DNA of 32,574 nucleotides from a virus. Both the position numbers and the translations under genes were made by a program. Shown here piece by piece: positions 27,201 to 31,555 of the stretch. Location of the stretch: positions 1-32,574 of the IMG/VR virus record IMGVR_UViG_3300010389_000070; one strand, written 5' to 3'. The first letter of the stretch is position 1. Every line of letters begins with the position of its first letter. A model generated the notes under the pieces. That model ran no database searches and was not told the DNA's origin. It was given only the letters and a program-made list of their open reading frames with translations.

Positions 27201-28115
27201 ATCTCTGTCGTTGTAACCTACAAAGAGACTGAGTTTATAGAAAGTTTGATTATTTCTAGTAAAAATCTCAATTTCTGATACCGATGCATTTGTATTCAAA
27301 TCATTTGACTTGAATATTGTTTGACCTTCCAATCCAAATGGATCACCAGAAATATTTTCTGCAACAACAACCTCTCTTCTGATATATTCTGCAGAAGAAG
27401 GTTTGATTAGGCGACTTTCAAGATCCAGTACTTCAGCATTTACTCCATAAAGAACCTTGAACAAAATTCTAATGGATTCTGCAATACCTTTTGACTGATA
27501 GAAGTTTCTTGCATGTTTAATAAAGTTTCCAACATTCAAGTCGGAAACAAAATCATACTCTTCCAGTCCTGGTGTAAAAGTTTTCTTAAGTTTCTTATAA
27601 AACTCTTGTAAGAACAATACGCTCAGATTCTTTACTGTTGCAGATTGACTATGTGCAGCAGCAGAGGTTTGAGAGAAAACAATATTTTGCTTGTTTACAT
27701 TACTAAAGACGCTAGAAATTCCTACATCATATCCACTAATTCCACTAAATCCACGAATACAACCAGTGAAAGTAGTGCCTGTGATTCCAGTGTAAGTAAT
27801 GATCTCATTGCCAATTTGCAACAGACCATATTCCTCAGGAAATCCCTTTGTCGAAGTAACATTAATTGTAGTATCGGATTGAGATACTGCGGATGTGAGA
27901 GATACTTCTCCCACAACAACTTCTGGGATAAGATTATCGAGTTTGATATAACGATCTAAATTATCAACAAGATCAACATTACCACCCTGATGCTCTAAAG
28001 ACAGATAATACTGTTTAAAAAATTCTACAGCTTTTGGAAAATCTGCAACTAAAAATTCTGGAAGTTGGCTCTCAATAATTTTATTGAGTTGCACTCTCTT
28101 CTCAAAATGCGACAT
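15270..28115 (-). CDS. gp7: Giant gp7-position baseplate wedge protein, 4281 aa
   Basis: It lies between gp6 and gp8, the place of T4 gene 7 (1032 aa), which begins wedge assembly, but is four times as long. The N-terminus (EFFKQYYLSLEHQGG, VLFLQEFYKKLKKTF, FIKHARNFYQSKGIAESIRI, ending VLYG at 224) is typical of this baseplate family; an IGNEIITYTG module interrupts it at about 72-145. The body is a mosaic: GxGY repeats (near 756, 1089, 1173, 1437, 3356, 3487, 3630, 4004, 4050), HGFxTGE modules (near 840, 970, 1670, 1840), a YHYH-like domain (about 1250-1342) and VNGVxQTP modules (near 3284, 3790). The end, with GLSTFPTIQRRG, is conserved. A good Shine-Dalgarno (AGAGGAAA) overlaps the gp6 end. 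No frameshift is seen. Confidence 0.85.
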   Translation of the reverse strand: MSHFEKRVQLNKIIESQLPEFLVADFPKAVEFFKQYYLSLEHQGGNVDLVDNLDRYIKLDNLIPEVVVGEVSLTSAVSQSDTTINVTSTKGFPEEYGLLQIGNEIITYTGITGTTFTGCIRGFSGISGYDVGISSVFSNVNKQNIVFSQTSAAAHSQSATVKNLSVLFLQEFYKKLKKTFTPGLEEYDFVSDLNVGNFIKHARNFYQSKGIAESIRILFKVLYGVNAEVLDLESRLIKPSSAEYIRREVVVAENISGDPFGLEGQTIFKSNDLNTNASVSEIEIFTRNNQTFYKLSLFVGYNDRDLVEGVFTIPGASRCLEPVSVNDSVISVDSTIGFSESGTIISGSNVIKYTSKSINQFYGCTGVTSQIKLGDLIRADETIFGYENGDTEKRCDLRITGVLSGFKALSDIPLMEEGEVISTRNVGEIIDNPAGDKTFKQVFANSWIYNTSARFKVQSISSSVFTLFSEIDKSSLKVGDFVEILVGNSNIVVVPDPNNSNASYAQVSSINASSREVTLSNTGSFVPLPNVEYSIRRKLVKAKSSGVIITIGNDVYIANALNVYGDDTDTYAYIASNSLPGYTIVDNILESTLPDGTVNGLGDYSSFFQSYGTVKFSSPVDFRDGDEIRYTAANPLSGLDSGQTYFVKLVAANEIRLYASKALLSGNESIRLGQNNNPGVHYFTLRRHENRTLSSKKIVRKFSLNQSFENERGSERSVSNIGILVDGVEITSPNSSDKIYYGPIEKFEVLNGGSGYDIVNPPNITISAGAGSTAYVDPIIVGNVKSIIVDPQDFDFEELLSVSLTGGNGSGCSLEPVVGQRFREMSFDSRKLSLGGGIDISNETITFLEPHNLGDGQRIIYNQNGNDPISIGVAYDPTNTATGSLVSGDEYVVRFVNTSTIRLFKNELDAFSGTTGINTIGLSVATTASGIHKFRTLSQNNLRSVKVLNSGSGYAYRKLRVRSSGISTEYNTVTFKDHGFKTGEIVTYESSGTSIVGLSTLNQYSIQRLDSDSFRLVNVGVAGTYKQDLTKSKYTKFDSTGSGYHIFQYPQIEVTANVSFGATTGTFNFTPIVTGEIVGAYLYESGSGYGSTTLNLHKKPIISISKGKNAQLNPIISNGRIVDVQVLNKGSEYISIPELNIEDQSGGTGAILRPVIIDGKVDDVIVINPGIGYSSSTTSIYVDPRGSGAIFDTRVRSLNVNDAFRFGKISATQSTKIYSNLYKNAEENSLVYGIYGYSEDLAANYENLSGSHSPIIGWAYDGNPIYGPYGYQTANNIQSGIIKVRPGYELKTAGVFDRPAFEPGFFIEDYQYTNGGDLDSHNGRFCKTPEFPNGVYAYFAGVTTSTISPDFVPSYPYFVGNTFKSKVIEDNAVLDQTFDFNGQNLSRNTFPYKVNDPDADYDFINESYESFEQLSIVESVTQGDVDEIKVIDGGRGYSIGDAVNFDFEDANGSGLRGLVEELKGAGISSITTELERNSNCVFVWDNDTQVSAYTLDGFNLNNNNTVLVSGLSTSVPFLAGPKKIGFTTESVGLAGTMTSYSAITGGIDEDIFVSSRFRTVSIGNSITIVSSSGTEVVKVLNDFENGVLRVKRFGSAGVAHSFGSRLNLSSDRVKLPVKTRKFESQRDKLTYFNAVESVGIGTTVGGAVEKVSQVGVTTFSVSVPCRSIYIPNHGFKTGERLTFTKTTTAGVDSLIVGDNNLNINTFYIPDNFTLTSEVYAINKGQNYIGLTTQVGLTTSTEGLFFYSDGSDNAEYLLKTNREQITGDVDRITTTVSTSATHGLQNGDSIKLTVVPNTVVGFGTTAALNIKLNSSEKKILVNPLGINSTSISIVDGSFTYTDHGYETGDKVFYESAEVAAGLSTGSYYIIKDSNSKFRLAETLYESNPSTENAVSITATGGVNHYVSAINPKISVVRNSDLQFNLQDTSLRGYQLKIYRDKNFINEYISSSDSREFNVVGLGSVGFGTASNASLTLRYSESVPSKLYYALEKGGYISTADTDVRSYSEIDYIDSEYNGTYSVFGISTASNNTFKISPYRYPNVLGYNDEDCDSLTYSTKSATALNGSISKVKVISKGFNFDKLPKFKDVTTVNGVNANIIGVSTSIGRINKIRFRDIGYDYSADKTLRPEAFVPPIVSIDNLDTIEEIDIQYGGARYLSDPNLLLWNDTKKEVVDSTTLIAHAPNGAISEIEQLAPIYGLESEPHKIIAINNSNGVGIVSMVSGPTGIATCVLKTPILGYTSPPFAVDDRIFVEGIEMSSPDGSGFNSENYDYKFFKVTQFANTSPATLTFQLVDDTGVGLTTNAGIAKTYQSGYATIVNEENYPIINIKQKRAVFSDNEKLFVNTGTGFRAEDLFVSLVREDYIKVRGRYNLKKGDKIKGINSGAIADVTSVDRKRSKFTVDYSSRLDLGWSNDIGKISEDYQVTPNNDYYQNLSYSIKSPITWNELSAPVNSIIHPAGLKNFADVGVTSEASSAVGLGGSTTSIVILDVVNERRVDTVNYFDNAVDVDPRVSSISGLPQSNALQIQNRKLTDYIECRTNRVLTHDDISSKFSSRGFKDTFVEIEEIDFVDNHVRYVIQIVDPDTDDVQLSELIVQSSTNDIFLFEKYTTYSNRKLGDFSADIDDIGRKTLIFTPTDPYETDHDIKIIKKTYLYQALPAGNSGIGTQSIGCVDLVASFVGVSSVPSGNDIQTLAEFSDADFRGLFANIEVTNRFTRETNYIEAVVDFDGSDTYVSEYYFDHNTQTYSASSVGLVTATYDSVSGIVSVRGRNFSQTDALDYRTNIVGFGNTTAGIGTYRFLLNNQPEGTERSARLESVIGFGTDVVRAGTFDINTISSAASIVRVSVGETSAIHQVNILANAKDLEVTVTPGPFSAVNNVSGLGTFGSEIVGTNFYLNFYPDSPYDVELQSFNEVFYRQMDFDNQANPLSYGPSNQLLFLSAFDGLNGLRANRVNFPITHNGKPIYVKTFDPSDTTKLNYATGLFTLPDHFFNTAEEVLYNPVSTFVGVGQTSMGIGATSNYLGIVTDKLPEKVYPIALTPDTFKLATTPEFARAGIFVTFTDPGLGNAHELEFTKKLSKTVIAIDGIVQQPITFTPVNHKLDFNGHYLAGGISAGISTFNISGISSVQPRDLLKIDEEYMKVVEVGFSTNSGGEILGPINGLIAAGAAATFPTVSVERGSVGTAATSHTDGSTVQVYRGAINIVKNEVFFIEPPKGNNRARRNESNLPYVTASFSGRTFLRSNYDTNMIFDDISDSFTGIGKTYTLKVGGADTTGVEPGNGILFINGVFQTPSTDNNAGNNYDIERDTTAGITSVVYTGITSVDGSYILSEFDINQNQLPRGGLIVSLGSTPGLGYAPLVGAKVKAEKNSSGEITNIIGINTYTGSVSISTALYNEVTGILEIETTDSHNLRGGDRVKLANLEFSCSSAHAGVTTTIFPDYDYALDVDNIISATGVAINVGPSTIAHTYESGGTVSRFFDLNFGSGYRSPVSIGITDLAYEHRFVRSISNSITASTGGPFTPTKAKFTSHTGILQLTIPNHGLTTSDTIGIATDGLVFTCSDDDFFTEQPYPRSTDPAAGATLGITTYTTNTISVGVGSAGGAGTGAVIEAVVGAGGTLSFSITNPGQGYVNPSVIIPEPNYENMQVVGVSRLGVGATTEVGRNLLLNLTVGSANTSVGIGSTLFLIDTFKISRSGYGFQPGDVMKVVGLVTAKDFAAPVSDFQLEVVETFSDRFASWSFGEMDYIDSVFGYQDGSRKRFPLYYNGELLSFELDPNNPLSSAIDLDSVLVIFVNGVLQTPGYSYQFTGGTSFLFSEAPKVNDKIDIFFYVGIDGVDVTQVETTETIKVGDDLFVRKHPAYNDTQDQLRERSITEITGSDIVETDIYTGPGVNDNIFRPFDWIKQKKDIYVKGDIISKVRPVLETKVFPTARIIGDVSPSSSEIFVDNAQFFDYDEIILDLNSGSFAFDAFMVDSNEPVSAAFTATVSAAGTVSAVTITNAGFGYTTATIDVKFSAPKEIGVGVGTTATGTATVVNGQVTSVSITNSGLGYTNTNPPSIIVEIPRPTYETVTNVQNVQGFSGIITGISTTTGVGGHPLALKFNFRAMTDYGLNGEANVASDALDLVAGYPVMIYDTTVGNGVTSVNSSDSAVVGIGTTFLDNVYVVSSITSLASNAEIICNVHSNSPVIGILESGNFDDLQAGLTTSLGYLSWGRIYNYDNRSNGISIGVTGLTVDAGLSTFPTIQRRGNFGEGKTGAVRSRKPRADGVSLEADNSLPFYIQ
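15921..16148 (-). repeat. C-terminal GxGY repeat pair in the gp7-like protein
   Basis: Residues about 3990-4065 carry VSAVTITNAGFGYTTATIDV and VTSVSITNSGLGYTNTNPPS with tyrosines at 4004 and 4050, 46 residues apart. The spacing equals that in gp14 (41-47), and the two units are nearly superimposable. Confidence 0.8.
24081..24368 (-). other. YHYH-like domain encoded within the giant baseplate gene
   Basis: Residues about 1250-1342 contain GWAYDGNPIYGPYGY (W1258), then GGDLDSHNGRFCKTPEFP and NGVYAYFAGV. The order A-x-D-G-x-P-I-Y-G-P, L-D-x-x-N-G-R, G-x-Y-A-Y-F matches what I recall of YHYH-type domains (PF14240), in which the last motif is GYHYH; here it is YAYF. Family assignment is from memory of the motif. 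Confidence 0.6.
24546..24863 (-). repeat. GxGY repeat cluster in the gp7-like protein
   Basis: Residues about 1085-1190 hold three consecutive units anchored at SGSGYGSTTL (Y1089), NKGSEYISIPELNI and NPGIGYSSSTTS (Y1173), each followed by a Gly/Ala-rich turn and a V-x-D-V strand. Same pattern as in gp14. Confidence 0.75.
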
Positions 28116-28118
28116 ATT

Positions 28119-30095
28119 TTATTTCCTCTCTAGAGCTCCGTTTGAATAACTTGAAGTATAGTAATCTCTTGTGAAAGACACGCCAGAAATATCTTCACCA
28201 GATGCAATTACATCTTTAACCATATTTATTGAACTATTGGGAACGCTGAACGTCAAATATAGATCCTTAAGACCTATAACATCATTTGATTCTGGGTATG
28301 CTTGAATCTCAATAATGTTGTTTGGTCTTTGAGTACTTGTGATATTAAGTGTGTTGAGTATGATCTCACCTTTAACATAATCAACGGTTCCTGCCTCCTT
28401 AGCAACGACAACTCTATTGCCATTAGAATCAAGTTTAACCAATGAAAGAACTCCCTTTTCAGCACTTACAATTCCTGGTCTGGAAAGGAACACCTGTGAC
28501 GCTGCAGTAGCATTTGATACTCTGTTTCCACCTGCTGTAATTTCTGGTGCGTCTGTAAGGTATACGGTTGATGATTCTCCAGCAATTGTGAATCCTGTAG
28601 ATTTAATGTTGTATCCGTTGACATTTACATGGAACTTATTGCCAAAACAAAGTTCATATTGTGCAAACTGATTCAACAATGCCTTCATATCTCTTCTAAT
28701 TTTCACCTTTGTGATATTAGAAGTAATTGCAGAGTCAACTCTATCAATAAGTTGTAGGACTTTACTGTATTTGAATCTTCCACCAAAGCGATTCATGTCA
28801 ACATCTTGAGAATATTTGGTAAGAGAATCAATAACGTTGGTTCTCAGATCATCAACATTTGTAACTTGGGCATTGTTGTAGTAAATGAAGGAGTCAATTT
28901 CAACATAAAGAACCTTAAGGTCGATAATTTTTTGGTTGATTCCGGCAATTGAGTATTGTTTGATCTTGTTTAAAATATTTTGCTTATCAAAATCAGAAAC
29001 ATATGTACCATTTTTTGGTTTGATACTGATTTGTACCGTACCAAACTGTGGTGGGGACAATTCTTCTCCACCAACTACTGCAACTGATTCTGTATTTGGA
29101 TAAATTGAAGCAATGATTGCCTCATAATCCCTCGCTGTAACCGCTCTGTATTGCGCTGAGTAGAGTCTTGGAGCGAAATACTTGATAGAGGACACATTCT
29201 CAATTTCACCGCCATTCATTGCCTTCTGAATGGTCGTTACGGGAACTGACGCAGTAGGAATGACGCGAACATTTGACTGATCGAGGAAATTTCCTTGGAA
29301 ATCAAAGACCGAAGGTCCATTTCCAGACTCACCATCAGTAATAATGTATCTTACTGTGATAACAGCATTATTTTCTAACTCTTTACCGAAGTATCCGTCA
29401 CCAAACAGAAGTTCATAACGCTCATCTTGAACTTCTTGTATTAAAAAGACTTCAGAATTTTTGTCAATGTTTAAAATATTGTCAATCTTACTATATTCTC
29501 TTCCTAAACCGGTGTCATTGATACCTTTGACGTATACAGTAATAGTTGAGGTGTCAATATTTGGATTATCAAGAACAAATCTCTGATCAATTGACGTATC
29601 AACTAAAAATTGTCTTGAAAGTAGAGATCCTTGATAGATTTGAATTGGTGCTGCTGCTGATCCAAACTGTGCCACACCATTTACTACTGCGGCAGTGACA
29701 TCTTCTGGAATTGAGAAGCGATATGAAGTGTTATCTTGCCTTCCAATGCACACCAGACCTGCTTGGAGGGTGATAAAACCACTACTGGTAGTGGTAGGAA
29801 CACTAAAAGTTACGTTTGCCTTAGAGGCGCTTCTAGAGCGTGGTATGTAACCTATGTTTCTTGCTAATGAAACCACATTTTCACGAACTGTTGCCCCATC
29901 CAAGAAGGATTCGTTGACAACCAGGTTCGCATTAAACGCATTAATGTAAGTATTATACGCAAGAGTATCGATCAGGACGGAAAAATTCGACCCTTCAAAG
30001 TCAAAATCCGTGAAATTTGAATTTGCACGGAGATAATCCTTGATTTGAGCCTTGATTTGATCGAAATCTAGGTTAGTAAACTGTGTAAAAGGCAT
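28119..30095 (-). CDS. gp6: Baseplate wedge protein gp6
   Basis: The 658-aa length equals T4 gp6 (660 aa), a wedge protein whose dimers form the inner baseplate ring and which is related to the P2 gpJ family. The N-terminus (TNLDFDQIKAQIKDYLRANS, DFDFEGSNFSVLIDTLAYNT, YINAFNANLVVNESFLDGAT, VRENVVSLARNIGYIPRS) is the strongly conserved gp6/gpJ-like wedge core. Further on are LFGDGYFGKELENNAVITV, YRAVTARDYEAIIASIYPN and a C-terminal FTRDYYTSSYSNGALERK typical of cyanophage gp6. It follows gp25 after 3 bases in the T4-like cyanophage order. No truncation or insertion is apparent; it is the least modified large gene here. Confidence 0.96.
   Translation of the reverse strand: MPFTQFTNLDFDQIKAQIKDYLRANSNFTDFDFEGSNFSVLIDTLAYNTYINAFNANLVVNESFLDGATVRENVVSLARNIGYIPRSRSASKANVTFSVPTTTSSGFITLQAGLVCIGRQDNTSYRFSIPEDVTAAVVNGVAQFGSAAAPIQIYQGSLLSRQFLVDTSIDQRFVLDNPNIDTSTITVYVKGINDTGLGREYSKIDNILNIDKNSEVFLIQEVQDERYELLFGDGYFGKELENNAVITVRYIITDGESGNGPSVFDFQGNFLDQSNVRVIPTASVPVTTIQKAMNGGEIENVSSIKYFAPRLYSAQYRAVTARDYEAIIASIYPNTESVAVVGGEELSPPQFGTVQISIKPKNGTYVSDFDKQNILNKIKQYSIAGINQKIIDLKVLYVEIDSFIYYNNAQVTNVDDLRTNVIDSLTKYSQDVDMNRFGGRFKYSKVLQLIDRVDSAITSNITKVKIRRDMKALLNQFAQYELCFGNKFHVNVNGYNIKSTGFTIAGESSTVYLTDAPEITAGGNRVSNATAASQVFLSRPGIVSAEKGVLSLVKLDSNGNRVVVAKEAGTVDYVKGEIILNTLNITSTQRPNNIIEIQAYPESNDVIGLKDLYLTFSVPNSSINMVKDVIASGEDISGVSFTRDYYTSSYSNGALERK
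28122..28129 (-). promoter_or_regulatory. Shine-Dalgarno AGAGGAAA for the giant gene
   Basis: The minus-strand AGAGGAAA overlaps the last codons of gp6 and has GAGG 9 bases before the ATG at 28115. It fixes the start of the 4281-aa protein. Confidence 0.7.
28223..28230 (-). promoter_or_regulatory. Candidate internal late promoter AATAAATA before the giant gene
   Basis: The motif is in the gp6 coding region, about 107 bases before the giant gene's ATG. It matches the late core ATAAATA; function is unproven. Confidence 0.35.
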
Positions 30096-30098
30096 TTT

Positions 30099-30500
30099 TT
30101 ATCGCGTCGCCTCTAATATGAACGAAAATGCTTGGGTTGGTAAATCTAAACCTACAATATCGAAGTAAACATTTACGTCAAAACTATTATTATCGGGTTG
30201 TGGATTGACTTTGACGAGTAAATTTTCGACTCTATCCTCATAAAATTGAATAGTTTCCCGTATTTGCTCTTCAATAACACGACTTGAGGCAATATCCACG
30301 AAATCAAAGAGACTTCTACGAATATCAGACCCCAAGTCTGAGTTAAAAAATCGTTCTGTAGGAATGGTTTCAACCAAATTACGCACAGATCTAATGATTG
30401 CACGCTCATTAATCAAGACAGGAAGGTCCTTTGTCACAGGATGTGGGTCAAATGCAAAACTAATATCCTTAAATGCTCTTGAAACCCTTCTGGTTGCCAT
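30099..30500 (-). CDS. gp25: Baseplate wedge protein gp25
   Basis: The 133-aa product has the length of T4 gp25 (132 aa), a conserved wedge/sheath-initiator protein of the GPW/gp25 family that starts sheath polymerisation together with gp6 and gp53 in contractile systems. Visible family features are FKDISFAFDPHPVTKDLPVL near the start, INERAIIRSVRNLVETIPTE, ERFFNSDLGSDIRRSLFDF and the C-terminal VNPQPDNNSFDVNVYFDIVG with LEATR. The central R-S-V-R-N-L...ERFF...GS pattern is the family signature. It precedes gp6 by 3 bases. An exact TATAAATA late promoter is 24 bases before the ATG, so gp25, gp6 and the giant gene probably share a late transcript. Confidence 0.97.
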   Translation of the reverse strand: MATRRVSRAFKDISFAFDPHPVTKDLPVLINERAIIRSVRNLVETIPTERFFNSDLGSDIRRSLFDFVDIASSRVIEEQIRETIQFYEDRVENLLVKVNPQPDNNSFDVNVYFDIVGLDLPTQAFSFILEATR

Positions 30501-30524
30501 TGAATAGGTAGATTTTTCTGAATT

Positions 30525-30532
30525 TATTTATA
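30525..30532 (-). promoter_or_regulatory. T4-type late promoter TATAAATA before gp25
   Basis: An exact minus-strand TATAAATA fills the 36-base gap between the 98-aa gene and gp25. It is the most clearly placed late promoter in the window. Confidence 0.78.
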
Positions 30533-30536
30533 GTAC

Positions 30537-30833
30537 CTACTCAGAAATCTTCCCATAATAGGGTTCTGTACCATAATCCCAGTCATCATAGTCCTCGTCA
30601 TTGCGAATTCTTTCATGAAGTTCATTCTGAGTCCTAAAATCATGTTTTTTAGGTGTCAAATCGTCATTTGCAATCTCACGAAGCATCTTTTGGTGCTGAT
30701 GATTACCTAAATTGTCCAAAAAATCATGTTGTGCAGTCATTTTTTCGTCCTTATAGTAGTCTGTGACGAGTTTAGTGGTTCCCCACATCTCATACATGTA
30801 GTCAGAATTTCTATCGACAGGTGAATGTCCCAT
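30537..30833 (-). CDS. 98-aa acidic hypothetical protein
   Basis: The product starts MGHSPVDRNSDYMYEMWGTT and is rich in acidic and aromatic residues, with a charged tail DEDYDDWDYGTEPYYGKISE. A helical His/Gln-containing middle (DFLDNLGNHQHQKMLREIA) is visible. No signal peptide, membrane segment or catalytic motif is seen, and it is not T4 gp53, which is longer and has a different motif set. It has its own AATAAATA motif, a hairpin in the leader and an AGGA-type Shine-Dalgarno about 10 bases before the ATG. It sits just upstream of the wedge operon. I recall such short acidic proteins next to gp25 in cyanophages but cannot name a function. Confidence 0.8.
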   Translation of the reverse strand: MGHSPVDRNSDYMYEMWGTTKLVTDYYKDEKMTAQHDFLDNLGNHQHQKMLREIANDDLTPKKHDFRTQNELHERIRNDEDYDDWDYGTEPYYGKISE

Positions 30834-30841
30834 TTGAGTTC

Positions 30842-30861
30842 CTGATTTACAGCGAAATCAG
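30842..30861 (-). promoter_or_regulatory. Perfect hairpin in the leader of the 98-aa gene
   Basis: CTGATTT and AAATCAG form a perfect 7-bp stem with a 6-base loop, ending 8 bases before the ATG on the minus strand. The ribosome-binding AGGAAC overlaps or touches its foot, so it could modulate translation. No T-run follows, so it is not a terminator. Confidence 0.45.
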
Positions 30862-30892
30862 AACTTTTAGAGGGGTTGCTATCCCTTATCTC

Positions 30893-30900
30893 TATTTATT
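30893..30900 (-). promoter_or_regulatory. Late promoter motif AATAAATA before the 98-aa gene
   Basis: The minus-strand motif is in a 72-base gap after the 143-aa gene, 59 bases from the next ATG. It matches the late core ATAAATA seen at several other starts. Confidence 0.6.
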
Positions 30901-30905
30901 CTACC

Positions 30906-31337
30906 TCAAACACCCTTCAAACGGGTGCCTTGGACTAATCTTTCTCTATCAGCAAAGGTCATACCACGTGTGCTAGGTGCTGTAGAGAGTGCCTGACGTG
31001 CTGTAGCGTCTCTTTCAGTTCTTGCTTTATGAACTCTTTTACCTACAGGTGTTGCAAGTTTAGTTGCTGCCGTAACTGCCATTGCAGGAACTGCTAAAGG
31101 ACCCATTCCAAGACCAGACATACCAATTTCGCCAATGTCTCTTACAGGACGAGGTAATTTTTGAATCACTTCGTCTGCTGCTGTCGCTGCTGTTATTCCT
31201 CTGACGGCTCTACCAAGACCAGTACGTCCAATAATCGTTCTGCCAATAGGAGTATTAGCGGCACCTCTTACCGTATTCAAAAAAACATTCTCATCCAACT
31301 GATATGCTTCTGAACAAAACTGATTAAAGGTTTTCAT
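30906..31337 (-). CDS. Putative capsid-targeted internal protein, 143 aa
   Basis: The first 16 residues, MKTFNQFCSEAYQLDE, resemble the capsid-targeting sequence of T4 internal proteins and Alt (MKTYQEFIAEA...), which takes proteins into the prohead and is cut off by the gp21 protease after an (L/I)-x-E site. Here L14-D15-E16 would be the cut, leaving a mature protein starting NVF. A second possible site is I68-G69-E70. The mature part is basic (RTIIGRTGLGRAVRG; KRVHKARTERDATARQ) with a small, Ala/Gly-rich hydrophobic stretch at about 71-92, as expected of a DNA-associated or injected protein. Function after delivery is unknown. It follows a terminator and has its own late-promoter motif. Packaging is inference from the sequence similarity. 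Confidence 0.78.
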   Translation of the reverse strand: MKTFNQFCSEAYQLDENVFLNTVRGAANTPIGRTIIGRTGLGRAVRGITAATAADEVIQKLPRPVRDIGEIGMSGLGMGPLAVPAMAVTAATKLATPVGKRVHKARTERDATARQALSTAPSTRGMTFADRERLVQGTRLKGV

Positions 31338-31355
31338 TATACCAATCTTTTTAGG

Positions 31356-31363
31356 TATTTATT
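31356..31363 (-). promoter_or_regulatory. Late promoter motif AATAAATA next to the terminator
   Basis: This minus-strand motif begins directly at the end of the terminator T-run and lies 18 bases before the ATG of the 143-aa gene. It makes a compact terminator-promoter junction. Confidence 0.68.
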
Positions 31364-31391
31364 AAAAAAGGGAGAGTCCGAAGACCCTCCC
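31364..31391 (-). terminator. Rho-independent terminator with UUCG tetraloop
   Basis: On the minus strand, arms GGGAGGGTC and GACTCTCCC pair over 9 positions (one G-U) around a TTCG loop, followed by six T. It lies 8 bases after the stop of the 49-aa gene, so it ends the upstream glycosyltransferase unit. Confidence 0.92.
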
Positions 31392-31399
31392 TCAACATA

Positions 31400-31549
31400 T
31401 CAACCTTTACCTTGTCCCCGATAGGGTTTACGCGCTTTATTGCGAGAAGACGCGGCGTATTTCGTTCCACCCCCAGCTCCTTGACGAGATTTCTTAGGAG
31501 GTCCCGGAATATAAGAGCTCTTGTTCAGACCGACTTTTGCTTTTGCCAT
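31400..31549 (-). CDS. 49-aa basic small protein
   Basis: The product, starting MAKAKVGLNKSSYIPGPPKK and ending RNKARKPYRGQGKG, is very basic (many Lys/Arg, few acids) and rich in Gly, Ser and Pro, and looks unfolded. AAGGA lies about 13 bases before the ATG as a Shine-Dalgarno. It is followed at once by the terminator, so it is the last gene of the unit. I recall a conserved short protein with the KSSYIPGPPKKSRQGAGGG pattern in cyanophages; function is not known. Nucleic-acid binding is a guess from charge. Confidence 0.78.
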   Translation of the reverse strand: MAKAKVGLNKSSYIPGPPKKSRQGAGGGTKYAASSRNKARKPYRGQGKG

Positions 31550-31555
31550 AATGTT

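Noticed and set aside
15270-28115. The giant frame as two or more fused or frameshifted genes
   Set aside because: It has no internal stop, one good ribosome-binding site at its start, conserved ends on both sides and the same module types throughout. A fusion or readthrough artefact is not needed.
30537-30833. 98-aa protein as gp53
   Set aside because: It lacks the aromatic-rich wedge motifs of gp53 and is too short; neighbourhood alone would not justify the name.
30911-30927. CACCC/GGGTG hairpin at the end of the 143-aa gene as a terminator
   Set aside because: The 5-bp stem with a 7-base loop overlaps the stop region and is followed by TTTGAGG rather than a T-run; it is too weak.
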